Source: an uncultured Planctomycetota bacterium (GTDB lineage: Bacteria > Planctomycetota > Phycisphaerae > Phycisphaerales > UBA5793). Taken from it: a stretch of 64,000 bases of DNA. The stretch covers positions 1 to 64,000 of the forward strand of contig CAADHA010000157.1 of assembly GCA_900696685.1 (NCBI GenBank), written 5' to 3'. The notes beneath the pieces are model-generated. The model was not told the origin of the DNA and made no database searches. It saw only the letters and a program-made list of their open reading frames with translations. Positions 27,651-37,400 of this stretch are shown piece by piece (the stretch's first letter is position 1; every line of letters begins with the position of its first letter). The position numbers were made by a program, and so were the translations under genes.

Positions 27651-29366
27651 ATGATGATAGCGAAGAGGAGTCGCCGTCGAAGACTGGGCATCTACTACAC
27701 GCCGCCCGCTCTGATCGGCCCGATTCTCGATGCGGCGCTCGATCCGATCCTGGCGGAAATGGGCGACGAGGCGTCGTGCGCGGCGCGCCTGGCGACGCTG
27801 CGCATCATTGATCCTGCGTGCGGCAGCGGTCGTTTTCTCATCGCGGCATGGAGGCGACTGGCGCGATGGATTGAGGGCGCGGCGCGCCCTGCGAACCGGG
27901 TCGACCTGCTCCGAGCGGCCGCCGCGTCGCTGCACGGCATCGACATCGACCCGCAGGCGGGTCTTCGCGGTGCGCGCCTGCTGCGCGCCGAGTGCGGTCG
28001 CGGCCCGCTGGCGCCGCGCGACTTTTCCAACTGGTTCGTGCTCGGCGACGCGCTGCTCGACGAGTGTGCGGGCGAGGCTTGTTTCGACCTCGTGCTCGGC
28101 AATCCTCCTTTCGTTGACTCCGAATCAATGTGCGAGGCGGATCGCGGCCGCCGCCCTCGACTCGCCGCGCGCTACGAGACCGCTCGGGGCAACTGGGACC
28201 TCGCCGCCCTTTTCGTCGAGCGCGCCGTACAACTGGTGCAGCCCGGCGGACGCATCGGCCTTGTGCTGCCCCGCCGCCTGTTCGCATCCGATCATGCGCG
28301 GCGCGTGCATCGGCTCATGGAGAGGCAGACGATCGAGTCGATCCGGCTCAATGCTGCCGACGCGTTCGAGGATGCGGCCGTCAAGACCGTCAGCGTCGTC
28401 ATGCGGCGCGTTGTGCCATGCGCCGATCATGCAATCTGCATCATGGATGCAGATGCCTGCTCGTGGAGCGCACTGCAGCGGGGTCTGCGACTGCTCCCGC
28501 CGGGCCACTGGTCGGCGATCCTGTCTCGCCCGCCCGTGCGTGATCGACGCCGTTGGGCAGAGCGAGAGTCCATGCCGGTGCTCTTCGCCTCCGATGTGAC
28601 GGCGGCGCTTCGCGGCCGCCCGCGCCTGCGCGACATGGCCTTCGTCGGCGACGGCGCGACGACGGCCGAAGCCTACGTCATCCGCGACGCGATCATCGAG
28701 GCGGGCGAGTGCGGCGCACCCGCGGCGCCTCTGATCAACACGGGGACAATCGATCCGTTCGTGAAGCGGTGGGGGAGCCGGCCGACGCGCTACCTGCGGC
28801 GAGCCTGGATTCGGCCCGTGGTTCCGCTCGAATGGCTGGATGAACATCTGCCCCGGCGTGCGGCACAGTCGCGGTCGCCGAAGGTGCTCGTCGCAGGTCT
28901 CGCGGGGCGCATCGAAGCGGTCGTCGATGAAGTCGGCGCCCTGTGCGGCAAGTCGGCGGTGCAGATCATCCCGCGCGACCCCGCCGTGACCCACGCCCTG
29001 TGCGCGTGGCTGAACTCGACGCCGGTCAACGCGCTCTATCGATTGCTCTTCGAATCGCGAGGTTTCGGGGCGAGGTCGATGCACCTGGGTCCGCGACAGA
29101 TCGAGCAACTTCCCCTCTGGCCTCCCTTCGAACCGAACGGCGCCGAAGCGATCGAGGAACTGGCCGCACTCAGCCGGCGCATGCACAGTCTTGCAGCCGG
29201 CGATGCGCCGCAGTCCGGCGCGAACCTTCAACCCGAGGCGATGCGCGCGGCCCTCGACCGCATCGACGAGATTGCCGCGGCGCTGCTGCGTGCCGGGAGC
29301 GAACTGCCGCCTGCGCTCAGCGCGACGGATCGACGGGAATCGCGGGCGCGGGATCGAGTTCCATGA
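27651..29366 (+). CDS. Orphan N6-adenine-type DNA methyltransferase
   Basis: A 571-residue protein with the gamma-class order: GIYYTPPALIGPIL near residue 13, motif I DPACGSGRFL near 54, GIDID near 95 and catalytic motif IV LVLGNPPFV near 147. These match Eco57I/TaqI-like methyltransferases that modify adenine. The C-terminal half (residues 300-560) has a TaqI-like specificity-domain pattern (LINTGTIDPF, then KVLVAGLAGRIEA). No restriction nuclease, specificity subunit or BREX gene is adjacent, so it may be a solitary regulatory or protective methylase. The ATG ATG start at 27651 has a weak ribosome-binding site. Its end overlaps the convergent gene by 50 bases. Confidence 0.78.
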   Translation: MMIAKRSRRRRLGIYYTPPALIGPILDAALDPILAEMGDEASCAARLATLRIIDPACGSGRFLIAAWRRLARWIEGAARPANRVDLLRAAAASLHGIDIDPQAGLRGARLLRAECGRGPLAPRDFSNWFVLGDALLDECAGEACFDLVLGNPPFVDSESMCEADRGRRPRLAARYETARGNWDLAALFVERAVQLVQPGGRIGLVLPRRLFASDHARRVHRLMERQTIESIRLNAADAFEDAAVKTVSVVMRRVVPCADHAICIMDADACSWSALQRGLRLLPPGHWSAILSRPPVRDRRRWAERESMPVLFASDVTAALRGRPRLRDMAFVGDGATTAEAYVIRDAIIEAGECGAPAAPLINTGTIDPFVKRWGSRPTRYLRRAWIRPVVPLEWLDEHLPRRAAQSRSPKVLVAGLAGRIEAVVDEVGALCGKSAVQIIPRDPAVTHALCAWLNSTPVNALYRLLFESRGFGARSMHLGPRQIEQLPLWPPFEPNGAEAIEELAALSRRMHSLAAGDAPQSGANLQPEAMRAALDRIDEIAAALLRAGSELPPALSATDRRESRARDRVP

Positions 29367-30606
29367 CGAACCGCGCGGCCCAGAGCTGGCTTTCGCCGGT
29401 GCTGCGCGGATCCATCGAGCGCTTGCTCGTCCACATCATGTACCGGCCGTCGGAGTTGAAGACCGGCAGGCCGTCGAAGCCCGGCGCATGGGTCACGCGC
29501 CGCGTCTGAAGACCGTAGCGGATGCTGCCGTTCGAGCCGGGCAGGTCTCCGGGATCGGCCGTGGTGATGAAGACCTCATAGTTGTGGTGGCTCACGGCGC
29601 TGGAGGCGAAGACGAGGTGCCGCCCGCCGGGATGCCAGAAGGGGCACCAGTTCACGTCGGCGCCATCCGTGAGTTGGAACTCCTGCGTCAGGCCGGCCGG
29701 CACACCGTGCTCATCAAACTTCAGGTGCCCGATGAAGAGTTGCAGGTAGTTGTTGCCCTGGCGGTCGGAGCGGTAGGTGATGCGCTTGCCGTCCGGGCTG
29801 AAGAAGGGGCCGCCGTCGTAGCCCTCGGCTGTCACGATCCGATTCGTGCGCCCGGACCTGACATCCATGACGTAGAGGTCGGCGAACGCAGGAGCGGCAT
29901 CGACGTGCGTGTAGAGCAGGAACCGGCCGGAAGGGTCGAGCGAGCCTTCCGCGTCATAAGTGTCATTGCGAGTGATCTTCCGCAGGTCGCATACTTCGGG
30001 AGGGGGGAGCGGCGCACCTGGATGAATTGCGGCGAAGATCTCCGGCACGATCATCGTCACGATCTCCGTCTCCGGCGGGAACATCCACTTGTACTTGGAA
30101 CTGTCGCGCTGGAAGCCGGGGGCTTCGCTCGCCGTCGGCGGCTGTACCGTTGAGCCGAAGTAGATGCGAGAGGGATCGTGCGGATCGAACCACCCGCAGG
30201 TGTTGGCCGATCCGGGCGGGCTGACCTGGATCGGATCGCCCGCGCCGACGAGCCGGCTGCTCTCGAATCGAAGAGGAGCGACGTACATCGCGTAGAACGG
30301 ATCGGGCGCCTGCCCGTCAAGGGGCTTCGGGACCGCCTGGAAGATGATCCACTGATCGTCGGGGCTGAAGTACGCCTCGCCCGCCTTGTGGAAGTCAGCG
30401 TCGAAGGTGAGCTGGACGTGATCTTCGAGAATGCCCTTCTCGGCAACGCGCCAGTTGAGCGGCGCGGGCGCGACGTCGCCCGAGGGCGGTCCGCCGACGT
30501 TCTGTGCCGTCGCCCATGAGGCCATTGCCGCCACGCCCAGGCCACAAATCCCGCAGAGAATGCGGCGGCCGTACGTGGTCGATTCGCAGCGTCCATATCC
30601 GGTCAT
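29317..30606 (-). CDS. Secreted TolB-like beta-propeller protein
   Basis: A 429-residue protein with a signal-type helix (residues 13-34, ending ATAQ) and several PD40/TolB repeats, e.g. FSPDDQWIIFQ, LDPSGRFLLYT, FSPDGKRITYRSDRQG, WHPGGRHLVFAS and FNSDGRYMMWTS. It would form a periplasmic propeller that binds protein or carbohydrate. No Tol-Pal genes are nearby, so a Tol role is not claimed. The ATG at 30606 follows AAGGGG; the longer open frame upstream is not used. The C-terminus overlaps the methyltransferase on the other strand. Confidence 0.8.
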   Translation of the reverse strand: MTGYGRCESTTYGRRILCGICGLGVAAMASWATAQNVGGPPSGDVAPAPLNWRVAEKGILEDHVQLTFDADFHKAGEAYFSPDDQWIIFQAVPKPLDGQAPDPFYAMYVAPLRFESSRLVGAGDPIQVSPPGSANTCGWFDPHDPSRIYFGSTVQPPTASEAPGFQRDSSKYKWMFPPETEIVTMIVPEIFAAIHPGAPLPPPEVCDLRKITRNDTYDAEGSLDPSGRFLLYTHVDAAPAFADLYVMDVRSGRTNRIVTAEGYDGGPFFSPDGKRITYRSDRQGNNYLQLFIGHLKFDEHGVPAGLTQEFQLTDGADVNWCPFWHPGGRHLVFASSAVSHHNYEVFITTADPGDLPGSNGSIRYGLQTRRVTHAPGFDGLPVFNSDGRYMMWTSKRSMDPRSTGESQLWAARFVMELDPAPAIPVDPSR

Positions 30607-30759
30607 CGAAGCACCCCTTTCGCGGCGCGCGTCATTGAGGCAGTATAGTCTCGGCGCAATCGGGGCTGTAGATTGCGTCAAGCGCCGCGGCCTGATCAGG
30701 GCGGTTTCCCCGGTTGCGGCTGGAACGGTGCAACACAAGTGGTCCGTCTGGGAGAGGTT

Positions 30760-31389
30760 ATGGATGAGTTGGCCCTGGTCTTCGCGGACGCTCATCTCGC
30801 CTGCGTGGACAAGCCCGCGGGCCTGCTGAGCGTGCCGGGTCGGGGAGAGGCGAAGCGCGACTGCGTAATCGCGCGTCTCATCGCGCGCTTCGGCTGGGCG
30901 CGCGAAGCCCACCGCCTTGACATGGACACCAGCGGCCTCATGATCGCGGCTCTCAGTCCCGACGTGCATCGGGAACTCTGCCGGCTCTTTCGCCTGCGAA
31001 GAGTTGAGAAGGAGTATGAAGCCGTCGTCTCAGGGCGTCCCGCGGGTGACTGCGGAGAGATCAGCCTGCCGATGCGAGCCGACATCTCCCGCCGGCCGCG
31101 CCAGGTCATCGACTTCGAGGCGGGCAAGGCGGCGGTGACCCGCTGGGAAGTGATCGAGTGCCGCGCCGACGGCTGCGCCCGCCTTCGTTTGACGCCCTTG
31201 ACAGGCCGGTCGCACCAGTTGCGCCTTCACCTCGCCTCGGTGGGACACCCGATTCTGGGCGACGACCTCTATGCGCCTCCCGGCGTTCTCGCGATGGCGC
31301 CGCGTCTGCTCCTGCACGCGACGGGCCTTGCGCTTGTCCACCCGATGACGGGCGAGCGTATCGAGTTGGTCTCGCCCTGCCCCTTCTGA
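30760..31389 (+). CDS. RluA-family RNA pseudouridine synthase
   Basis: A 209-residue enzyme converting uridine to pseudouridine in rRNA or tRNA. The catalytic motif HRLDMDTSGLM (Asp is the nucleophile) is near residue 48, with KPAGLLSVPGRG near 17, LTGRSHQLRLHLASVGHPILGDDLY near 145 and a final LLLHATGLALVHP strand. It is short and lacks an S4 domain, as in RluA rather than RluC/RluD. The ATG at 30760 follows GGAGAGG. The RNA target is not determined. Confidence 0.9.
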   Translation: MDELALVFADAHLACVDKPAGLLSVPGRGEAKRDCVIARLIARFGWAREAHRLDMDTSGLMIAALSPDVHRELCRLFRLRRVEKEYEAVVSGRPAGDCGEISLPMRADISRRPRQVIDFEAGKAAVTRWEVIECRADGCARLRLTPLTGRSHQLRLHLASVGHPILGDDLYAPPGVLAMAPRLLLHATGLALVHPMTGERIELVSPCPF

Positions 31390-31470
31390 TCAATCCCCGC
31401 CGAACCATCGAGGGGGCAAAGGACCGGTCGCCGCGTACTCTTGACGGTTGTTTTTCTTCCCGATCAAGGC

Positions 31471-33084
31471 ATGCGCCCCGTCCGTGAGGAACTGGCCCCA
31501 GTGACCACACCGGCAACCGATCAGAGCAGCGCAGCACTGGTGGAGGTGCCCGCGATCGATGGCGGAGCGGGCGGCGCGGGGGCCTTGAATCCTGTCGTTG
31601 CGTCCGTTGTTGATGAAGTCGATTCACCCGAAGAGTCGACGCCGCCGGAGGCGGATGCACCGCGCGTCGGATCGATCCGCACGGGGCGGCTTGCCGGTCT
31701 CTCGCTGGGCGCGGCGATCTGGGTGATCTCGTGGCCGATCATGGCCCAGTCTTTCCTGGATGCGCTCCTGGGCACAGTGGACACGGCGATCGCGGCGCGG
31801 CTCGGCGTCGAGGAGACCGACGCCGTCGGCCTGTCCACCTACATCATGTGGTTCACCGGCGTGATCACGATGTCGGTGGCGATCGGCGCCACGGCCCTCA
31901 TCAGCCGCGCTGTCGGCCGAGGACACAGGAGCCTGGCGAACGACGTGCTCGGTCAGTCCATCATGCTGGCGGCGATCATCGGCGTGGCGACTGGAGTGCT
32001 GATGGCCCTGGCGGCGCCCTCTATCGGCGGCCCCGTCGGCCTCGATCCCGTCGCGGCCCGCCTCATGGCCGACTATCTCTGGCCGATTGCGGCGTCGATG
32101 CCGGCGATGGTCATCACCAACGTGGGCGTGGCGTGCCTGCGCGGCGCCGGCGAGTCGCGAAGTTCGCTGTGGATCATGCTCGTCGAGAACATCATCAACC
32201 TCCCCCTCAACATCATCCTCTCCGGAGTGGTGCTGCACTTCACGGTGCTCGGGCGCGAAGTGAACTGGTCGGGCGTGCCGTCGCTTTCGCTGGGCATCGC
32301 GGGCATCGGCATCGCCACATGCGTGGCGCGCTGCGTCGGCGCGGTGATCGTCCTCGTTCTCCTGGCGCGAGGCGATGACACGATGCGGCTGCATTGGCAC
32401 CGGATGAAGCCGCGCTGGACTTCGATGAAGCGCCTGATCAACGTCGGCCTGCCGAACCTGTGGGAGTCGCTGGGCATGTGGTCGGGCAACTTCATCATCA
32501 TTCTGGTGATCGGACAGGTGCTCGCCGCGGCCGCGGGCGCGACGGGCCTGATCGGCGCGCACCAGATCACGATCCGGCTCGAGTCCTTCAGTTTCCTGCC
32601 GGGCTTTGCGATGGGCACGGCCGCGGCGACGCTGATGGGCCAGTATCTCGGCGCGGGCAACGCGAAGATGGCGGCGCGGGCGGCGCTGGTCTGCTCCGCC
32701 GTCGCCGCGGCCGTGATGTCAATCTTCAGTTATGTCTTCATCGTCCATCCGGATGCAATGCTGGCCCTGATGTCCGATCAGCCCCAGCACCGGGAGATCG
32801 TGCCGGACCTGCTGCGCCTGGCGGGCTACGTCCAGATTCCCTTCGCCATTCTCCTGGTGCTGCGCGGCGGCCTGCGCGGCGCGGGCGACACGCGCATGGC
32901 GATGATCCTCACGAGCATCGGCATCTTCGCCCTGCGCGTGCCGGGCTGTATTGCCGTCGCGCTGCTGTGGCCGGATCGCGGTCTCTACGCGATCTGGCTC
33001 GTCATGTGCGCGGAGCTCACCATCCGCGCCGTGCTTTTCGCCGCCCGGTTCATGCATGGCGGGTGGATGCGTCTCAAGGTCTGA
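31471..33084 (+). CDS. MATE-family multidrug/sodium exporter
   Basis: A 537-residue membrane protein with about 12 helices and the MATE pattern: WPIMAQSFLDALLGTVDTAIAARLG, the VSVAIGATALISRAVG region and internal pseudo-symmetry between the two halves (SLWIMLVENIINLPLNI, LRGGLRGAGDTRMAMIL). It exports drugs or metabolites by sodium or proton exchange. The N-terminal 70 residues before the first helix are Pro/Ala/Asp-rich and unusual for the family. The ATG at 31471 is preferred over a TTG ten codons upstream. The substrate is unknown. Confidence 0.88.
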   Translation: MRPVREELAPVTTPATDQSSAALVEVPAIDGGAGGAGALNPVVASVVDEVDSPEESTPPEADAPRVGSIRTGRLAGLSLGAAIWVISWPIMAQSFLDALLGTVDTAIAARLGVEETDAVGLSTYIMWFTGVITMSVAIGATALISRAVGRGHRSLANDVLGQSIMLAAIIGVATGVLMALAAPSIGGPVGLDPVAARLMADYLWPIAASMPAMVITNVGVACLRGAGESRSSLWIMLVENIINLPLNIILSGVVLHFTVLGREVNWSGVPSLSLGIAGIGIATCVARCVGAVIVLVLLARGDDTMRLHWHRMKPRWTSMKRLINVGLPNLWESLGMWSGNFIIILVIGQVLAAAAGATGLIGAHQITIRLESFSFLPGFAMGTAAATLMGQYLGAGNAKMAARAALVCSAVAAAVMSIFSYVFIVHPDAMLALMSDQPQHREIVPDLLRLAGYVQIPFAILLVLRGGLRGAGDTRMAMILTSIGIFALRVPGCIAVALLWPDRGLYAIWLVMCAELTIRAVLFAARFMHGGWMRLKV

Positions 33085-33274
33085 CGCCGCATCCCAGGCC
33101 GCGCGGGGCGCCTTGCCGGCGTCACGCGCGCCGGTTTCCCTGTTGCTTTGCGCGGGTGTGAGTGGGTACCATCGAATCGGCCGGAGTCGAGGAAGGCGGG
33201 GCTTGCGACGCTCAGCCGCGGGTCGCCGACTTCGCCTCCCGCCCCTGGGGCGCAGCGCGCCGGGAGGTGGTCTG

Positions 33275-34393
33275 GTGGGCGGTCCTCACACGATCCAGCG
33301 GCTCCTTCTTGGAATGAAGCAGTACGACGCCTCGGACCTGCACATCAAGGCAGGATTGCCGCCGACGTTCCGCGTCGGCGGCCTCCTGCGGGCGGTTGAC
33401 GGCCCGCCCCTCTCCGGCGACGATTGCGATCACTTCCTCGATCCGATCATTCCTGTGCGCCTTCGACCGCGCTTCGAGGAGTCGGGCGACCTCGACTTCG
33501 CCACGTTCAACGAGATCGGCGACCGCTTCCGCGTGAACCTGTTCCGCGCCGGCGGACACATGAACGCCGCCATCCGCCGCGTGAAGGGCGAGATTCCCAC
33601 CTACAAGTCCCTCCACCTTCCCCCGGTCTACGACCGGCTTGTGACGGAAACCAACGAGGGGCTGATCCTCGTCGTGGGCGTGACGGGCAGCGGCAAATCC
33701 AGCACGCTGGCCGCGATGATCGAGCACATCAACCACATCCGCGCCGAGCACGTCATCACCATCGAGGATCCGGTCGAGTACCAGTTCAAGCCCAAGCTGT
33801 CAATCATCTCGCAGCGGGAGATCGGCATCGACGTACCCGACTACAAGGCCGCACTCCGCTACCTCGTGCGGCAGGACCCGGACGTGGTTTTCATCGGCGA
33901 GATGCGCGACCACGATACGGTGCTTGCGGCGATCCAGGCGGCGGAGACGGGCCACCTGGTCTTCGGCTCCATGCACACCGCCGACACCATGCAGTCCATG
34001 AGCCGCATCCTCGAGTTCTTCCCGCAGGATGAGCACGGCTTCATCCGCAGCGCGCTGGCCAACACGCTCAAGGCGGTCTGCGCCCAGCGCCTCCTGCCCG
34101 CGATGGAGGGGTTCGAATCTTCGGCCGTCCCCGCCACCGAAGTCCTCCTGAGCAGCCCGATCATGAAGGAGAAGATCCGCGACGGCCAGGAGGAAGACCT
34201 CCCCGCGATCATCAACCAGAGCACCGAAGAGGGCATGCGCTCCTTCACCCAGTCTCTCACCGAACTCGTGGAGAAGGAATGGGTCCGCAAGGCGGTGGCG
34301 ATGGACTACGCGCCCAACCGCAACGCGCTTGAGAGTTCGCTCAAGGGAGTGGAAGTGCGCACGCAGACTCTCGTCAACCGCATCCGGGGTTGA
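33275..34393 (+). CDS. pilT: PilT-type pilus retraction ATPase
   Basis: A 372-residue hexameric ATPase of the PilT/PilU group, which powers pilus retraction and twitching or DNA uptake. Walker A is VVGVTGSGKSSTL near residue 132, the Asp box ITIEDPVEY near 160 and Walker B VVFIGEMRDHDT near 199 with HTADTMQSMSRILEFFP after it. The GTG start at 33275 follows GGGAGGTG and gives the PilT-like opening QRLLLGMKQYDASDLHIK. Other type IV pilus genes are not adjacent, so the full machine must lie elsewhere. It could serve the pseudopilins encoded earlier in the window. Confidence 0.88.
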   Translation: MGGPHTIQRLLLGMKQYDASDLHIKAGLPPTFRVGGLLRAVDGPPLSGDDCDHFLDPIIPVRLRPRFEESGDLDFATFNEIGDRFRVNLFRAGGHMNAAIRRVKGEIPTYKSLHLPPVYDRLVTETNEGLILVVGVTGSGKSSTLAAMIEHINHIRAEHVITIEDPVEYQFKPKLSIISQREIGIDVPDYKAALRYLVRQDPDVVFIGEMRDHDTVLAAIQAAETGHLVFGSMHTADTMQSMSRILEFFPQDEHGFIRSALANTLKAVCAQRLLPAMEGFESSAVPATEVLLSSPIMKEKIRDGQEEDLPAIINQSTEEGMRSFTQSLTELVEKEWVRKAVAMDYAPNRNALESSLKGVEVRTQTLVNRIRG

Positions 34394-34462
34394 GGGCGTT
34401 GGCAGGCGAGCCGGACGATGTCAGTCCGTCCCGCCGCATTGACGCCGCGGCAGATTCACCCT

Positions 34463-37400
34463 CTACCGCTTGAAGGTCGCGTCGGCGCGGACGGCCTTGC
34501 CGGCCTCGACGGTGACATTCTGCGTGCTCTCGCCGAGTATCGGATGGTGGAAGACGACCTCGTACTGCCCCGGCGGCAGGCCGGCGATGCGGTACACGCC
34601 GCGACCGTCCGACACGGCGTGATACGAATGGTCGAAGACGTAGATGAGTGCGTTCATCCAGGCGTGAACTTCGCACTTGAGGCGCATTCCCATTTCCGGC
34701 GCATTGAACACCTGCCGATGGACCATGCCCATGACCGGCTGGGCGACGTTGAAGCCCGCATTCTTCTCGGCGGTGAGTTTGAGGTTGTGGTTCAGCGGAT
34801 CACTGTTGCGCATCTCGAGCGGCTGGCCCGTGGTGACGGTGCTGACATGAGGCTCGTAGATGCAGCCGTTCTGGTTGATCACCTTGCCGCCGTCAAGCGG
34901 GTTTCTGCCGGCAGGCGCGCTGCGGATGAACACCACAACGTCGGCGAGCGAGCCGTTGTCGTTGATGACGACATCGGCGGTCAGCGGGGTCGGCAGGCCA
35001 CGCTCGCGCGAGACCGCTTGGCAGGCCGCATCGAGGCGGACCCGCGTCCGGCGAGGCGCCGGCCCCTCGAAGGCGATCAGGCCGGCGATCGAGCCCGTCG
35101 CGGGGTCGGCGTTGTTCAGCACCGAGGCGACGGCGGCTTCGCGGTCTTCCGCTTTCTGCTCGGGAGTGAGTTCCGGCCGTTGCGCCGGTGTCGGAGTCGG
35201 CGCCGGTTCGGCGCCGCCGTTCTTCTCGCCCGGGTCGGCTTCGGCCTGGGCGGGCGCCTGGGCCGGCGGAGCCTCGCCGCGCGCCTCAGCCTCGCGACGC
35301 CGCTGCTCGGCGAACGCCTCGAGGTCGATGGCGGCGGTCGGCGACTTCTCGTCCCTGAGCAGGTGCTCACCCACGGTGTATCGCCGCTTGCCCGCGGCAT
35401 AGAGCCAGCGCACGATCAGGTCAATCTGTCCCTCGGGATCGGAGCCATAAAGCGCCTCGAACTTCCGTCGAGTCTCCTCGGGATAGCCTGCGGCAGCGCT
35501 GACGGCGCCCGTGTCGCCGAAGAGCGACGGCATTTTGGTGCCCGGCATGATCGAGTTCGGCTGGCGGAGCCAGTTCCTGACGTAGTCCTCCTGGAGGCGG
35601 ACGTAGGTCAGCGCAAGGTTGGGCGCGCTGATCTTGTCATAGAGCGACGGCGCCTGCTCCTGCGCGGGCTCGTCAGAGCCGTAGGGATCCTGTTCGTCTT
35701 CCCCGTAGCCGCCGCCTTCTTCCTCTTCTCCTTCGCCGCTGCCGTACGGATCAGGCTCCTCGTCCGCAGCGGGGAGCGGCTCGTTCTGCATCTCAAAGAT
35801 GCGTTCGAGTTTGTCCCATTGCCCCAGCGCGTGGCAGGCGAAGCAGCCCAGGTCGGTGACGATTTTCTCGCCAAGGGCGAACTCCTCGGGAGTCATGTTG
35901 TCAATGGGCGGCGCCTGGAAGGGGAAGTCGACGCCCTCGTAGACGCCGCGCAGGAACCGCAGGTCATGCCAGATCTGGCCGTGCTTGCGTGCGAACTCTT
36001 CGGGCGAGTCGGAACGCGAAGGGAAGAGATTGGGGGCATAAAGCCCATGCGCCCGCGCGGTCTGCACGATCGCGTCGCGCGTTCTCTCGAACGGTTCGGG
36101 CAGGAGCATTCGGCCGACGGCTTCCTGGGCGGCGGCGCGTGCAAGTTCATCAGCGGTCTTGGCCGTGCTGCCCGAGGCGACGACCTCCTTGAACCGGTCT
36201 CGATACGCCCGGTCATACTCGCTGGTGAGGGCGGCGTCCACCGGCTGCAGGTGTTTCGCGATCAGCCGCGCATCCATCGTCGTCTGTCCGGCGACGTACT
36301 CGACGAGCCACTGCGTCTCCTGCGGCGTGAGGTTGAAACTCGGCATGCGGATTTCGAGCCACGGCCGGAGCATCTCGACGTTGTTGAGGAATGAATAGAA
36401 CCAGGCATGCTGGGTCTTGGCGCCGTTGCCGACGATGCGCGGCGGGGCGTTGGGCAGATTCTCCTGCGTCTGGGCGTAGTTGACGCTCCCGTCACGGCCG
36501 CGGATTTCGAAGTACTGCCTGACGTTGGGGACGTTGTTCTCAATGTCGTGGCATCCGAAGCAGTTGAGCGCCTCGGCCATGAGGCGGCCGCGGGCGCGCA
36601 TCGTGGCGGGATCGTCGGCCGCGTTGCGCAGCGAGCCGCGCACCAGCGGCGGCTTGAGGCTCGTCACGTACGCGACCAGCGCCCGCGCCTCCGAATCGCG
36701 CATGAAGAAGCGCGGCATGCGCAACTTGAGGTAGGGCTCGCCCACCGAGCGGATCTCGACGTCGGCGTCGCCCAGGCCCGAGTCCTTCCCTGTCGCCAGG
36801 TCGACGTAGCGACCCTCCCGTCTGACCAGCCGGCGAGTTCCGTCGCGCCGGGCGGCGTAGATGATCTCGCCCTCGGGCGTCATCTCGCCCTCGACGTTGA
36901 GTTTGCTGCGATCGAAGATGCGGCTGTTGTGCAGTTTCGCGTGGAGATAGCCGCGGCGGTCGTTGGGCACGTGCTCCCACGCCAGCGTGCGCTTCGACAC
37001 CAGCGGGTCATGCGCGTCGCCGCTGATCTTCACCGCGTCCTCGGTCAAACCTTCGCGCTGCACGAACCAGACGTCGGTCTGTGGCGGCCTCTGGTGATCG
37101 AAGATGTGTTCGAAGAAACCGAAGTCGAGTTTGTGCGGGTCCTTGCGCCCGTAGGTGCTGAGGTTGGCGGACACGGCGAGTGCGGAGTCAAACCCGCTGA
37201 TCTGGTGGCAGCCGAAGCAGCCGTAATGCTGGATCATGCGGGAGCCGAGGTCGAACTGCTTTTCTTCGAGCGACATGGAGGCAAGCCGGTCACGTGCCGC
37301 CCGGTCGGAGATCGCATTGCGCTGGAGGTTGATGAGCAGGGCGTCGATCATCTGCTCGTCGGCCTCGAAGTGCTGAGGTTCGTAGGCCGGGTGCTTCTGC

